From assembly GCF_025370935.1 (NCBI RefSeq), contig NC_133491.1, positions 2,940,960 through 3,004,959 of the forward strand: DNA of 64,000 nt, in the 5' to 3' direction. The notes under the pieces were generated by a model, which saw nothing but the letters and a program-made list of their open reading frames with translations, did not search any database and had not been told where the DNA came from. This stretch comes from Choristoneura fumiferana (lineage: Eukaryota > Arthropoda > Insecta > Lepidoptera > Tortricidae). A program made the translations under genes and the position numbers. Below are positions 1 to 11,443 of the stretch, in pieces (position 1 is the first letter of the stretch; the number at the start of each line of letters is the position of its first letter).

Positions 1-367
1 ATTTTGTGATTACATAATACTGAAAAAGTTTAATATGAATACAATTTTTTGGTGTCAGTAATAGATAAATATTTTTGATACAATTTATGACTACATATTT
101 ATGCAACCTTGTTTTTGTATACATATTTTTAGACGTGACTGTACCACTGGGCGGGTACGGGTGCACGAGATATTCTTAAACTCGAGGTATCACGGGGCGG
201 GTACACGAGTTATAAATCCCCGAAAAAAAGGGAATACAATATTTAATGCAAAATATACTTGTCAGTTTTTATTTCTTGCGGTACCACTGACGGGTGCACA
301 AGATAATATTATATTATATACTTAAGTACATGCAATAAGTCCATTGTATGGCTTTTTATTTTTTCAG

Positions 368-573
368 TTCCTAAAAAGAGAAGAATAATTTATTTAAGTG
401 ACTCTGATGATGATGAATCAGGTGAACATGAACAGTGTCATTCTAAGAATAAACGGAGACGAATCAGACTGTCCACTTCTGAAAGCTTGGAAGAAACGAC
501 TGGAAAAAGTGATGAAAATATTTTAAAGCTCATTGGGGAACCCAGTAAAAATGAAAACAGCATGGAAATTTAA
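368..573 (+). CDS. Possible 3' terminal exon, Lys/Arg and Asp/Ser-rich protein
   Basis: A pyrimidine-rich stretch ending in ttttcag (361-367) precedes an open frame of 68 codons that runs from 370 to a TAA at 571-573. It opens with PKKRR, a classical monopartite nuclear-localisation pattern, then has an acidic run (SDSDDDES) and a second basic cluster (KNKRRRIR). I see no catalytic or folded domain. The upstream exon is not identifiable within the 360 bases available. It could be the last exon of a host nuclear protein or of a transposon gene; the sequence after the stop is weakly coding-like with several stops. No function is claimed. Confidence 0.3.
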
Positions 574-987
574 CCAAAAGCTAGCAGAATTGTGGTTAAA
601 ATTAATGTCAAAAGGCTTGGATAAAGACATTAAGGAAAAAATATAGAAAAAAATCCAGCCATTAGTAACTGCAATTTTAAAGCCCCCAAGCTAAACCAGG
701 AGGTACTGGTTACTTAAAGTAACAACGCGAAAACCAGGGACGAAAAAATCCAACAAAAACAGGACCAAATAGGTTACATAATGGCCAGCTTAAATAAATA
801 ATTAAAATATTTAATCACAAAAATGACAAGGACAACATGGAACACCTGATAGTGATTGTATGAGATTGGTTTGTGATATTTACAATTTCTTGAATCTCAA
901 AAAAGAAGAGCAGTCATCCTACCAGGCTTAACCAAAATCAGTTTTCATTATATACATGTTGTCTTGCGGCTCTATCTTCTCATTTTT

Positions 988-1023
988 AGGGTTCCGGAGC
1001 CAAAATGGCAAAAACGGAACCCT
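988..1023. repeat. Short inverted repeat (agggttccg...cggaaccct)
   Basis: The two 9-base arms agggttccg and cggaaccct flank 'gagccaaaatggcaaaaa'. Sequences of this kind are common dispersed repeats in moth genomes, from memory of such sequences. The rest of 574-1420 holds no gene that I can support. Confidence 0.5.
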
Positions 1024-1420
1024 TATAGTTTTAATAAAGGAGTAATAGTCATTACCTATTAATAAATCAATTCGTTCTCCTTCAGAAATCATCTGCCAGT
1101 AAAATGGATTCCTTTAAATGAGGTGGTATCAGTTGCAGAACTCTGGTATTGTCTTCCACTTTCTTGATATTTGCGCATTGGTAAAATTTCATGTTTAACC
1201 CTCCGTGCCTCCCATTTTCCAACAGAAAAAACGCACAATTGTCTATATTTAGAGCCAGATTTGCTCTTCGTAAGTTAATAAGAGCTTTTTCTAAATTTTG
1301 TAGCCCCTCTTCGGTCGTTTCCGATGGTAACAGAAGTTCATACATATATGCTAAAACTAAAATTATTTTTGTCCGTTTCAAATGACACACCAATAAAACA
1401 TAGAGGTGGACATTATTTAA

Positions 1421-1910
1421 CGTCACTGGTTACAGTAACCAGTGACGTGACGAGTCACCGAATCACTGGTTTCACGTCAGGCAACAAAGTGGTGATTTTT
1501 GTTACGAGCTACTTATGCGGTGATGCGAGTTTCGTTTCAACGTCATAGACGTCACGAACGGAACGAAACGAATGGCATGGTTTCACTCAAGCGAATGGCA
1601 TGGAATGGAGTAAAAATTATAGCCGCTTACCCTTACCGCTGTGTTTGGTTGGCGCCGTGATTTGGTTACGTGAATTTAAATATTATTTGTATCACTTACT
1701 TCTGTTTGCACTCCTTAAATAAATAAATAAATAAATATTACTAATTAGGTTAAATACTCAGTTACAGTGACAGTCACCAAACGCGTTACCGCACCGCGTA
1801 CGCACAATGAAAGAAACTGGTTACTAAAATCACTGGTTTTAGTAACCAGTGACGTGATTCTTGTCACCAGTTTCGTCTCGTTTCGCTCAAATCACGTAAC
1901 GACCCATGCC
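1421..1910. repeat. Palindrome-rich repeat, probable MITE
   Basis: A near-perfect palindrome cgtcactggttacagtaacc... (1421-1447) and a second one around 1815-1855 (actggttactaaaa / ttttagtaaccagt) bracket a stretch full of 'gtgacg', 'cgtcac' and 'accagt' words in both orientations. The ends share cactggtt/aaccagtg in inverted order. No coding potential. I could not fix the element ends or a target duplication. Confidence 0.4.
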
Positions 1911-2039
1911 TAATTTTAAGTAAGTGTATGTTTTAATATTAATAAAAAATATTATTAATACGAGGGCTGCCTTTTAAGTTCTGTCGTTTAAAATATTTGT
2001 GTTATAGAGTATGTCAACCCTTTGTGATAATTTTAATAT

Positions 2040-2226
2040 TTAGACTGGCAGCATTGATTGGATTTGGTGGTGAACCGGAAGGGACAGAAGAATGGCGTCA
2101 GACAGCTAATGGATACACAGAACAGCTTTGTAAATGATTTATTTTAATAAAGATCACTGATAAAACGACACAGTTATAACAATAAAATTTATGGTGAGCG
2201 ACATAAAACATGGTGGCAGCGGAAAC
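2040..2226 (+). mobile_element. End of a gypsy-type 5' LTR with primer-binding site
   Basis: The stretch contains an AATAAA-like signal near 2140 and ends in ...ataaaaca at 2210, directly followed by tggtggcagcgg (2211-2222). A terminal CA followed at once by TGG is the usual LTR/primer-binding-site junction of LTR retrotransposons. A gag-like frame starts 100 bases downstream. The LTR start cannot be placed and no 3' partner is present. Confidence 0.45.
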
Positions 2227-2320
2227 AAGAAAATACATTATACAGGTATAAAAACCACTTGCTATTGCTACAACAGTCAATAAAAAATTAAACGAAATTC
2301 CACTTACGCACGTTGTGAAA

Positions 2321-3035
2321 ATGGAAGGTCACGCACAAATTGTAAGACCCATTAATCTGGATAATCCAGATTGGATAAAGTGGAAGCAAATATTTGAAAA
2401 CTTCTTAATTGCCATGAAGTACGACAAAGAAGAAGAGAATCGTAAGATCGCCATCTTGTTGCACTGCATGGGTGAGCAATGTCTCGATGTCTATCAAGAA
2501 AACTTATGTTGCAGTGGTACAAGCATTTGACAATTATTTTGTACCTAAAATAAATCTCAGCGTTGAGCGTCATAAATTTTTTAGTCATCAACAAGGTCAA
2601 GACTCGCTAGATACATTTCTAACCAAGTTAAAGAAACTGGCATCAAAGTGTGATTTTGGTGATTTAAAGGATTCCCTTATACGGGATATATTCGTTTGCA
2701 ATATGGACAAACAACACTCGAACATTCGTCAAAAACTACTATCCGAAAACAACATTGAATTAGACAAAATTAAACAAATAAATGGAACTGTCGTTAAACA
2801 ATACATCATTCCTAGAAAAGGATGTACAAGTTGTTGCGGTAGGTACTGCGCCAGTCAATTTATCAAGAAAACCACATTTCAAAAGCCGGCTTCCACATCA
2901 TATAAAAAACCAGACAGACAACAACATGGACCAAAATGTGACCGATGTGGTAAAGTTCATCGCTTCAAGTGTCCTGCTTATAACAAGCAATGCATGAAAT
3001 ACAAAAACGACGGCCCTTTCATTTGTGCTGCATAA
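2321..3035 (+). pseudogene. gypsy-type gag remnant, frameshifted
   Basis: Two overlapping frames (2321-2530 and 2472-3035) together read as a Ty3/gypsy gag of the K02A2.6-like type. The first gives NLDNPDWIKWKQIFENFL and a short helix-rich stretch; the second continues with FDNYFVPKINLSVERHKFF and LDTFLTKLKKLASKCDF, both typical of this gag family. The C-terminal part (about 2935-3030) resembles a zinc knuckle region: CDRCGKVH, a Cys-Pro-Ala and two further cysteines. The frames switch near 2500, so the gene is broken, and everything beyond the nucleocapsid (protease, RT, integrase) is missing. It follows the primer-binding site at 2211. Confidence 0.75.
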
Positions 3036-3203
3036 ACTTCAAAATGCTCCCTGAGCTCACTATTATGCCATATGAATGAATACCTTTGCAGCTAGCTTAT
3101 AATTCTTAATTTTACAATTACATACCCAATAAGGCGGCTCTTTCATTTGTGCTGCATAAACTTCAAAATGCTTCCTGAGCTCACTATAATGCCATATGAA
3201 AGA
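3011..3203. repeat. Direct repeat pair, ~68 bp, period 124
   Basis: Bases 3011-3078 (cggccctttcatttgtgctg...) recur at 3135-3203 with few changes. The first copy overlaps the last codons of the gag remnant, so the duplication arose after or during its truncation. The following bases to 3528 show no gene. Confidence 0.8.
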
Positions 3204-3528
3204 GTCGTGGGTCGCTCCACCATATGACGCGTCCACATTTAAAATATAATTATTGTCATCACATATCTGAAAAGCAGAGAAATATATTTACATGAATAGT
3301 TACACTATTGTGTTCAGCTTAGTTCCTATAAAATAGTTACAGTCTGGAAATAAATAAATAAATGTTCAGTGTGATGATTTAAAAAAAATCTACAATAATC
3401 ATTAAATAACATTATAATATTAAAATTTCTGACGATGTACAAAAGTATATAAATGATGAGAATAAATTGATAGGCAATTATATATTTTATGTGCAATTAA
3501 TAATATCCCTTAAATAAGCGAAAGTGTG

Positions 3529-3826
3529 GTAAGCCATGGTGGCCGAGTGGTTTGACCTATGGCCTCTCAAGCAGAGGATCGTGGGTTCAAACCCCGGCTC
3601 GCACCTCTGACTTTTTCGAAATTCATGTGCGGAATTACATTTGAAATTTACCACGAGCTTTACGGTGAAGGAAAACATCGTGAGGAAACCTGCACAAACC
3701 TGCGAAGCAATTCAATGGTGTGTGTGAAGTTCCCAATCCGCACTGGGCCCGCGTGGGAACTACTGCCCAAGTCCTCTCATTCTGAGGGGAGGCCTGTGCC
3801 CTGCAGTGGGACGTAGGCTGGGATGA
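3529..3826 (+). mobile_element. tRNA-derived SINE, full length
   Basis: An A-box (tggccgagtgg, 3540-3550) and B-box (gggttcaaacccc, about 3585) form a tRNA-like pol III promoter head. It is followed by a body containing 'gtgaaggaaaacatcgtgagg' type sequence and a tail reading cctgcagtgggacgtaggct. This organisation matches SINEs described in Lepidoptera. It lies within the 3' part of the minus-strand Harbinger remnant, after its last recognisable exon, and may be the cause of the loss of the transposase C-terminus. Confidence 0.8.
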
Positions 3827-4141
3827 TGAAGCGAAAGTGTTCAATTACACATTATTTACCATTTGCATTTAAAGAGTGGTAGTTTTCGGTTAAAAAATCG
3901 CTCGTCATGCTGTGCTGGCCGGATTATTGCAATATGGGTGCAATCAATGCCACCGCACATGCCGGGTAAATTGAATTTATTGTAGAATCTGCAAAACAAA
4001 AAGAATAAGCAAATAATAATAATTATGTTGCATTTGCATGTAGGTATGTGTTGGTGACTTGGTGATAAGATTTGCTGTGCTATGGAGATAAACTGAATTT
4101 GATTCGCATTGCTGAAGTTGTCGGCAGAAATCTACTTCGGA

Positions 4142-4725
4142 ATTTTTTTTTTTTGGTTGTTATAACAGCATCTATTTTTTAATTTTGTACAATAAAGAAA
4201 TAACAAGGAAAAGCAATAAATACTATCTAACATCCAAGACTAAAACTATTTATAAACTAAACTATGTTACAAAATAAAAACGTCATCCAAATTTTCTGCC
4301 CCAGGCATTGACCCCAAGACACTGGCAGCATTACCTCTCTGAACTGTTATTCCTAATCTTTGCGAGAGGTAAGTGCCAGCCCTGGGGTCACCTGAGGCCA
4401 AAACCAGACGAGTAGATAAGTCCTTGATAAATTTTTTTGTGTCTTCCGACCATGGACCCATTGTCTCGAAAGCAAGCGCCGCAAACTCATGATAGTTTGT
4501 TAAAGCTGAGTATTTGCGGCGCTTGTTTATCTGAGCCTGTTCAGCAGCCGCCCCAGCTCTGAGCGCGGTGCTCTGGATGTGAGACGCGGCTAGAGTGTCG
4601 ACACACGTCGCGTCCCACACCAAAGTTCGTCCCAAAGTCCAAGGCACTAAGGTGGCACCATCCGGCCTTTTTCCGCCGTCCCTCAACAAACGGCACGGCT
4701 CTAGAGTTGAATAACTTTTTAACAA
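4142..4725 (-). pseudogene. 5'-truncated retroelement C-terminal domain with poly(A)
   Basis: A minus-strand open frame (4725-4267, 152 codons) carries KRPDGATLVPW, WDATCVDTLAASHI and RKYSALTNYHEFAALAFE, a pattern I associate with the C-terminal domain of invertebrate LINE-like reverse transcriptase proteins (PD-(D/E)XK-like R-P-D ... W-D). That identification is from memory and not certain. A run of T on the plus strand (about 4143-4154) is the element's poly(A) tail, preceded by an AATAAA-type signal. The insertion lies in intron 2 of the Harbinger remnant, same strand. Confidence 0.5.
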
Positions 4726-5179
4726 TATTTATTATTTAAACTGATATACTCTCATTCAGCTGATACGTGTATATCACTGCACTTGTGTTTCGAGTTCTTT
4801 CATATAGGGTACATAAATGTCCAATCAGTTCACTGAAGGAATGTTATTGAAGAAATTGATTTTATACTTTTAAATTACTGCTGACTAATTGTAACCATGT
4901 TCAAAATTTCTAAGATCAATTATTCTTAATATTTTGTACTTACTAGAAAACAACAGTTACAAGTACGTACCCAGCTTTTATGACGGCACGCTCACGCCGA
5001 TTCTGTGGGAACCTCACATGCCGTCTGACAATCGCTGCATTATTCAATGCCTGGGTCACCTCACCCAGGCAACGGGATACTGTTTGTTGGGACATTGGGA
5101 CCCAATCGTCCCTCCGTACACCCCCTTGGTAATCCCCCCTACCATAAAATTTCAAAGCTGTAAGAATCTGGAAAAATAA

Positions 5180-6160
5180 ACAGTTGGTTTTTACTCAAAG
5201 TCAAAATATCTTTAAACATTTCAGGCTATAAACACACTTATGAACGCCAAAAAAACAAATTACCACCGGTTCGGAAAAACCTCTGTTGAGAAGAATCCGG
5301 TAATTATATTAATTTCTTATTTCATCTTGCCATATTTCACTTTTAAATATACTGGCAAATCTCAGCAAAAAGTCAAAAGTATTTATTTGAACCAACTTTA
5401 ATTAGCAACATGTACAATCTACTTATGTATTAGGTAACTGAGAAAAAAACCAATACCTAGGTTTAAAAGTGTGTAGGTACCTATAATGTATAAATAGACG
5501 TCTTATATTAGTAGGTAGGAAGGTATTTGTAAAATTGATTTGTTAATTCTCTATACTAATTATATAACAAATTGTCTAAAAGTATCGCGATTAATACATG
5601 AAATAACTAATTAGGTACCTACCGAATAATTCGTTCAAGTTTGTACGTTTGAAGTCATATATTTATTGTAATGTAAAATAATAATGCTTAAATACATAGA
5701 CAGACTTTTAAGTAGGTTTAAATAAAAATATATGATTAACGATTACATTTATTTACACATCTAAGCCATACCTACATACCCTATAGTACTAGGGTTTTGC
5801 GATAGTCAGCCCTGTGTGTCTTACGCACACATTGACGCGTGTACAGACGTCGTCGTGCCTATGTAGATTCAAGAACGCGTATTTTGTATGGCGTGGCCGC
5901 CCTGTGGTGCTAGGTAATAGCTGGAAATCTTTTATTGCAAAAAACTTTTACAGTATCTGTGTTATGTGTTACACAATGGTTGAAATTTGTAACCATTGTT
6001 CTTGCTTACTTACTTGATAATAATGTTTTGTATTTGTAAAGGGTGAAATTTAATTTGTGATCCAAAATTAATGTTTCATGCGCATTTAGTGCTGGACAAT
6101 ATAATAATAATAACTTTTGCCCGCTACTAAAGATTTTTTTTATCACTGCATGGGTGCTAT
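5180..6160. other. No gene seen
   Basis: AT-rich intron 1 sequence of the Harbinger remnant. I see only short AT-rich words (gtaggtacct and relatives) and no supportable gene, RNA or repeat. Confidence 0.5.
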
Positions 6161-6164
6161 GGAA

Positions 6165-6455
6165 ATTTCGTGGATAAAAACTATCCTGTTCCTAATATCC
6201 TTTCCCAGGACTCAACTACATTTAAATTGGTTCAGTGGTTGTGAAGAGGTGACAGACACACTTTCGCATTTATAATGCTAGCCGTTACCTGTGACTCCAT
6301 CCACGTAGAATTCGCATATACTATCTCGCAGGACTACGCCATTTCCCAGGATAAAAACTATGTTTACTCTATTTCATCGAAATATGTTCAGCAGTTTAGA
6401 TGTGATGAAGTAACAAAAAAACAGATTCACAAAATTTCACATTTATAATCTATAA
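6165..6455 (+). repeat. Two RTE-type 3' repeat fragments in tandem
   Basis: 6165-6288 has 'ggataaaaactatcctgttc', 'attggttcagtggttgtgaa' and 'gacacactttcgcatttata'; 6291-6450 repeats the scheme (ctccatccacgtagaatt, ggataaaaactatg, tgttcagcagttta, tttcacatttataat). These words are the familiar 3' end of a dispersed RTE-like LINE repeat of Lepidoptera. A third piece is at 9449-9588. Confidence 0.6.
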
Positions 6456-6698
6456 TAATTATTAAGGGCTTACCTTTATGGTAGGGTCAATTCCACGGCT
6501 ATTAAGTTTGGGAGGAAGTGACGGGACCACTTCTGCATAGAGCGCCTCAAACAGCTCCGGAGTCAGCCGTAAGGTGTTTGAAAACTCTCTGTCTGGAGGG
6601 GTTCTGGGCATAAATACATCACGGGTCTCGCGTCTTTCTCTTTGGCGCTCGGTTAACTCCTCAGCTATAGCTTCTTCAACCAGTAAAAATCTTGACAG

Positions 6699-6702
<4 letters not shown>

Positions 6703-6732
<30 letters not shown>
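6703..6732. repeat. (TA)n microsatellite
   Basis: An uninterrupted TA run that directly abuts the Tc1-like end. Tc1/mariner elements insert at TA, so the run is a natural target. Confidence 0.9.
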
Positions 6733-6735
<3 letters not shown>

Positions 6736-7395
6736 GTGGGACATATAATTAGAAACACTTAGTACAATTTATAAATTCTTAATTCAAGCAATACCTACTT
6801 TAAGAGCATTTTTTGTGTGACATCAAAGAATATTTAATACTTGTTAGTACTTAAACAGCTCTAGCTTCAAAATTAAATAACATTATTTAACACTCAATGG
6901 AAATTAAAAAAGAAAACCCGGTATCATAACAATTATCAATTTCTTTAACATTGGCGGCTTGGACAACTAATTAGAAACAGAGCAATTTAAAGAATGGCTA
7001 ACGTTCGAAATTTGAATATTTAGAAAAAACAACACTAACTGTTTATCATAAATTGTTGAGTGATTTAATAGTTGAAAATGGATAAGAACAAAAGTTGTGA
7101 TGCTTCGATAAGAAAAATTATAGTAACTTTGAATATGGATCGAAAATGGACGTATAAAAAGATTGCAGACCATCTGGGTTGTTCACTAAAGATGGTGTTT
7201 AATGCAGTCACACGTTACAAACAACACAGAACATCAGAAAATGTTCCTAGAAAAGTTAGGCCCAGGAAGACTACACCACATGAAGACAAGCTCATCATTC
7301 GTTTAGCTAAGAAGGATCCATTTAAAGGCTCTAATTTGATCCGAAAAGAAGTTTTTTCTGAGCACGACTCTCGAAACGTATCCGCTAGACTTGTA
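6733..7395 (+). mobile_element. Tc1-like transposon, 5' half only
   Basis: Directly after TA the sequence gtggtgggacatataattag (from 6733) looks like a Tc1-type terminal repeat. An ATG at 7078 opens a frame encoding a paired helix-turn-helix DNA-binding region: IRKIIVTLN, WTYKKIADHLGCSLKMVFNA and a basic RKVRPRKTTP linker, then KDPFKGSNLIRKEV. Similarity to Tc1 transposases stops near 7395, before the DDE catalytic domain, where a minus-strand LINE begins. No right-hand terminal repeat was found in the window. Inactive. Confidence 0.7.
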
Positions 7396-7439
7396 CGCAC
7401 AAGCCGTTGGTGGAAGCCAAGTCGTACGGAAGGATTGCT

Positions 7440-7783
7440 AGGAAATTACCACTTCTCACTAACTAAAATAGCCAACGCAATCTTGGTAGCGAGCGGGAGA
7501 AAGTTGCGAAGCCGTCTCAGAGACCCCACAGCCGCAAACATCTTCCTGCTAACCTCTTTAACTTGGGGCGCCCACGCCAATGACTGTTCCATGAAAACAC
7601 CCAAGTTTTTTACTTTGACCGAGAAAGGTATCAGGATACCACTGAAAAGTATAGGCGGCAGATTAATGAAATTTACTTTCGATATGAAATGTGAGCTGCC
7701 GACTATAATAACCTGAGTTTTAGCTGGGTTAACTCTGACCAGGACGGAATCCAGACTGAAAAGGGTTAAGGAGGTCATTACGG
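7440..7783 (-). pseudogene. Jockey-like LINE reverse-transcriptase fragment
   Basis: The minus strand encodes NPAKTQVIIVGSS, VKNLGVFMEQSLAW and QVKEVSRKMFAAVGSLRRL, which correspond to the palm-to-thumb stretch after the catalytic YADD motif in Jockey/CR1-type LINEs (the N-x-x-K-T and L-G-V blocks). Both ends are cut: the 5' side by the piggyBac terminus at 7785 and the 3' side at the Tc1 remnant. Confidence 0.7.
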
Positions 7784-7784
7784 G

Positions 7785-8383
7785 TTAACCCTTAACCAGG
7801 CAACTATATAGGACCACATTATATTAGATTTTTTTTATCGTGCAATGTGTCCCTGTGGACAACAATATGTCAAACACTCATAGACAAGAAATATCTCTAG
7901 TGATTGATCAGTATTTGCGTGAAACGCATCGCACCCAAGAAAAAAAAAAGTTTCGACAGTTTATGCACTGTGCAGTTAATTGCCGAAAATGCCGAAAAAA
8001 AATCCGGTGAGTGTTGTTTGTGATTTTTAATCATATATTTGAGAGTCTTTACGTTACCTGAATGCATTTTATGTTTCATAACAAATGTCTTTGTACTTTT
8101 CATGGTTATTTGAATTATGTGGTCCATATGCGATCATTGTCCGATACGCAGTCAGATTTGTCGGAAGGTATATTGATGAGGCCTTTTTGTTTTGTAGCCT
8201 CGACCGCTGAAAGACAGGGATATCGAAGCTCTGTTGCAAAAAATGGTCTCATCGCAAGATGAAGATACAGACGACGATGATTTGAACTAGATTTTTTTCG
8301 ACAATATCAACCACAGGCTAGATGAGCTACAAAATATGTTGAGCCTGCGACTGAAAATGATCAAGAAAGTCAACTTATACAAC
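7785..8383 (+). mobile_element. piggyBac-like element, left part with N-terminal exons
   Basis: TTAA at 7785-7788 is followed by cccttaaccaggcaa, a piggyBac-style terminus. A two-exon N-terminus can be read: ATG at 7989 encoding MPKKNP, donor gtgagt at 8007, acceptor ttttgtag at 8197, then PRPLKDRDIEALLQKMVSS and an acidic stretch DEDTDDDDLN with an in-frame TAG. Acidic N-termini are normal for piggyBac transposases. At 8384 the element is interrupted by the hAT transposon; the frame resumes beyond 14100. Confidence 0.7.
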
Positions 8384-8396
8384 TAGTGTTGCCAAA

Positions 8397-8560
8397 TTCA
8401 GTCTTGGTCTTGCAGTCTTGGTCTTGTTCTTGCGTTTTTGCAAGACCAAGACCAAGAACAAGACCGCGTATTTTTAGCAAGACCAAGACCAAGACTGACC
8501 GTGCAAGACTTGAGCAAGAACAAGACATAGCCTGCAAGACTCTTGCGTCTTGCAGCTAGG
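8397..8560. repeat. hAT left subterminal repeats (caagac/gtcttg)
   Basis: Repeated gtcttggtcttg and its complement caagaccaagac occur in both orientations, forming an internal inverted repeat. In hAT elements such subterminal clusters are the transposase-binding sites; that role is inferred here. A mirror cluster lies at 13957-14090. Confidence 0.75.
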
Positions 8561-9448
8561 ACTTAGCGCTATTTCACTGAGTAGTTAGGTGTAACAGTTC
8601 GGTGTATAGGTAGGTACGCTTAGGAATTCTATGAGACGCAAAAAACTGTATCAAAGAATATGAAAAACTGGACCTATGCGCATTACGACTAATACCATAA
8701 ACATAGCGAATAAAAAAATATCTATTAAAATCAAACTGAGTGCATGCATAGTTATGTTTTAACCATCGGCACTTTGATAATGCGGCATCAAAGGTTTTGT
8801 ACTTACTTCTCAAAGAAATTTGCCGCTTTTCGGAAGTACATGGTTATGATACACGCGCCGGCGGCTTCTTTTGAAATCTAAAACAATCGTTGCCGCCACG
8901 CCGAAATCATAACATTTGACACTATTTGATTGCCGCCATAGGGCGTAGGTATACTCATGCAAAATAATTTCGAATTTTAAGAGTACCTACAGGTGTTCCA
9001 AAGAATAAATAAGTTTCAGAGTGCTTAGAATGAAAATGAATACATTATACTGATCACGCAAGTAGTATTATGATTAGGATAAAATGGTAAGGATAGGTAG
9101 TAGATGTCATATTAATTCATTCTAGTAAGTATATATTATAATATTGATTACTTATATGGTTTTAAACTAATTACTTAGGTACTATTATTGTACATTTAGT
9201 CATTATATTTCTTAAGTTTTTACAAGAAAAAATAGCAAAAAAGTGTTCAAATATCACCCGTTTAATAAATATTGTAGCCACTTTTAAATATACTTGAAAC
9301 GTGTAAAAAAATTCTACAAAACTAATAAAATAATATAAAAAGCGTAGGTACTTACCTACTAATAAAATAAAAAGCCTGCGATAAGAGTTTTGTATTACTT
9401 ACCAGCCCGAATATCTCTGAGAGAGATGATGAGAGTAAGTATTTACTA

Positions 9449-9588
9449 GCTGTGCCCGCGACTTCGTCCACGAGGAATAGTAACTTTGGAGGTATAGTGA
9501 CGTTCAGGACTTATTTATTTATTTTAAAACTTCTGTCATCAAACATACAAACGAACTCTTCAGCTTTATAATATTAGTATAGATGTAC
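9449..9588 (+). repeat. RTE-type 3' repeat fragment
   Basis: Contains actagctgtgcccgcgactt and cgtccacgaggaatag and ends in 'tttataatattagtatagat', the typical boundaries of this dispersed Lepidoptera repeat. It lies in the 5' non-coding part of the hAT element. Confidence 0.65.
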
Positions 9589-9879
9589 GCCAAAACATTC
9601 ACTTATATGTAAAGAATAGTGATTGGCACTAATTCTTTACATATATTTTATTCACGCGTCGCGTCTGTACAAGTAGGTAATATTTAGTGTGTGTTTGTAC
9701 GCCGCACGCGGCATTGTTTGATTTGCGGCGGCATCCTTTTCATAGAGCCGGCACGTGGCGAGGCGGCGCGGTAGAAAGCAAGGAAACGTACTATAAATAA
9801 AGGAATTATTTTAATTCCAGTCATTTCCAATTGAGCTGTGCTTCGAGTCTAACTTAATAATTGTTTTTACTAATTCTCG

Positions 9880-11407
9880 TTGTTTTCTAAAAACGTATCA
9901 CGTGTACAATTTAATATGAGTGACGAAGATTCAAATTATTCTAGTCCGAGTAACGAGAGTTTGAGTCACAGATCTAAAAGACCCAAAAGCAAATTTGAGG
10001 AGTTTTTCGAAATAATTCATGCATCCCAAACTGCCTTCTGTAAATTGTGCCAACATAAAAAGATTGAAATAAAAATGAAAAACAGAAACACTTCAGGCTT
10101 AAGGAAACATCTAATATCTTTCCACAAAAAGGAATCAGAAATATTTCTTCCTGTTAAACCAAAATTAAGTGGAGATATCACAAGCTTTTTAGTAACCGCT
10201 GGAAGAAGTGGACAGGTAAGAATATTTTTTTAACAGTTAAAAGAATTTTAACTCTGCGTAGCTATTCATGCGATACTTTCAAAAACGCCATTAACTTACG
10301 TAAGTATTTTTGAGTTAGTGGTGTTTTCATCTAGGGGTGCGACATATTAAGTATGTAATTATCGTCTTAAATATTTTTTTCTCAAACATGCTCGGAAATG
10401 TATGCGTTAATGTCACGAAATGGAGACATGAAGTTTCTCATTTATGGCTTCCTACCACCTCCCTACATAACTTCTTGGCCTAGGCCATGAAGTATGTATG
10501 AAAATCCATTATTGTCCGCTGCTCTAACTTTTTAATTTTGCTTACTAACATTAAACTGACAAAGGAAAAATTACGAACAGCCAACCACCACTACTCTGTA
10601 AGCATTTGCGATACTGCGATGCGATGCGATGCGATGCGATGTGATATATGGATGGATGGATGGATGGATGGATGGATGGATGGATGGATGGATGGATGGA
10701 CGGACGGACGGATGGATGGACGGACGGATGGATGGATGGATGGACGGACGGATGGATGGATGGATGGACGGACAGATGGATGGACGGATGGATGGGTGGA
10801 CGGACGGATGGATGGATGGATGGATGGATGGATGGACGGACGGACGGATGGATGGACGGACGGATGGATGGACGGACGGACGGATGAATGGACGGACGGA
10901 TGGATGGACGGACGGATGGATGGACGGACGGATGGATGGATGGACGGACGGATGGATGGATGGATGGACTGATGGATGGATGGATGGATGGATGGACGGA
11001 TGGATGGACGGACGGACGGACGGACGGACGGATGGATGGATGGTTGGATGGATGGATGGATGGATGGACGGACGGACGGACGGATGGATGGATGGACGGA
11101 TGGATGGACGGACGGATGGACGGACGGACGTATGGATGGATGGACGGACGGATGGATGGATGGATGGGCGGACGGACGAATGGATGGACGGACGGATGGA
11201 TGGATGGACGGACGGACGGATGGATGGATGGACGGATGGATGGATGGATGGACGGATGGATGGACGGACGGATGGATGGACGGACGGATGGATGGACGGA
11301 CGGATGGACGGACGGACGGATGGATGGACGGACGGATGGATGGACGGACGGATGGATGGACGGACGGATGGATGGACGGACGGATGGATGGATGGACGGA
11401 CGGATGG

Positions 11408-11443
<36 letters not shown>

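Larger units (their letters stand above)
3856..6720 (-). pseudogene. PIF/Harbinger transposase remnant, three exons
   Basis: Three minus-strand blocks with consensus splice sites read as consecutive pieces of a HARBI1-like DDE transposase. Exon 1 (about 6710-6474) has the N-terminal helical region (FLLVEEAIAEELTERQRERR) and ends at GTAAG. Exon 2 (5167-4971, between CCAG and GTACGT) gives YQGGVRRDDWVPMSQQTVSR, the middle helix-turn-helix. Exon 3 (from 3988) gives LPGMCGGIDCTHIAIIRP, the first catalytic Asp motif (G-x-D-C-T-H). The part with the second Asp and the Glu is absent. The N-terminal Met is also lost; a TA microsatellite and a Tc1 insertion abut it. Introns 1 and 2 carry RTE repeats and a LINE tail. 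Nonfunctional. Confidence 0.75.

Noticed and set aside
3540..3612. tRNA-like gene
   Set aside because: A- and B-box belong to a SINE head; the body and tail are SINE sequence, and similar heads recur at 37.8, 50.06 and 50.68 kb.
7446..7716. C-terminal extension of the Tc1 frame
   Set aside because: The plus-strand frame past 7395 is the antisense of a LINE RT fragment that is clearly coding on the minus strand.
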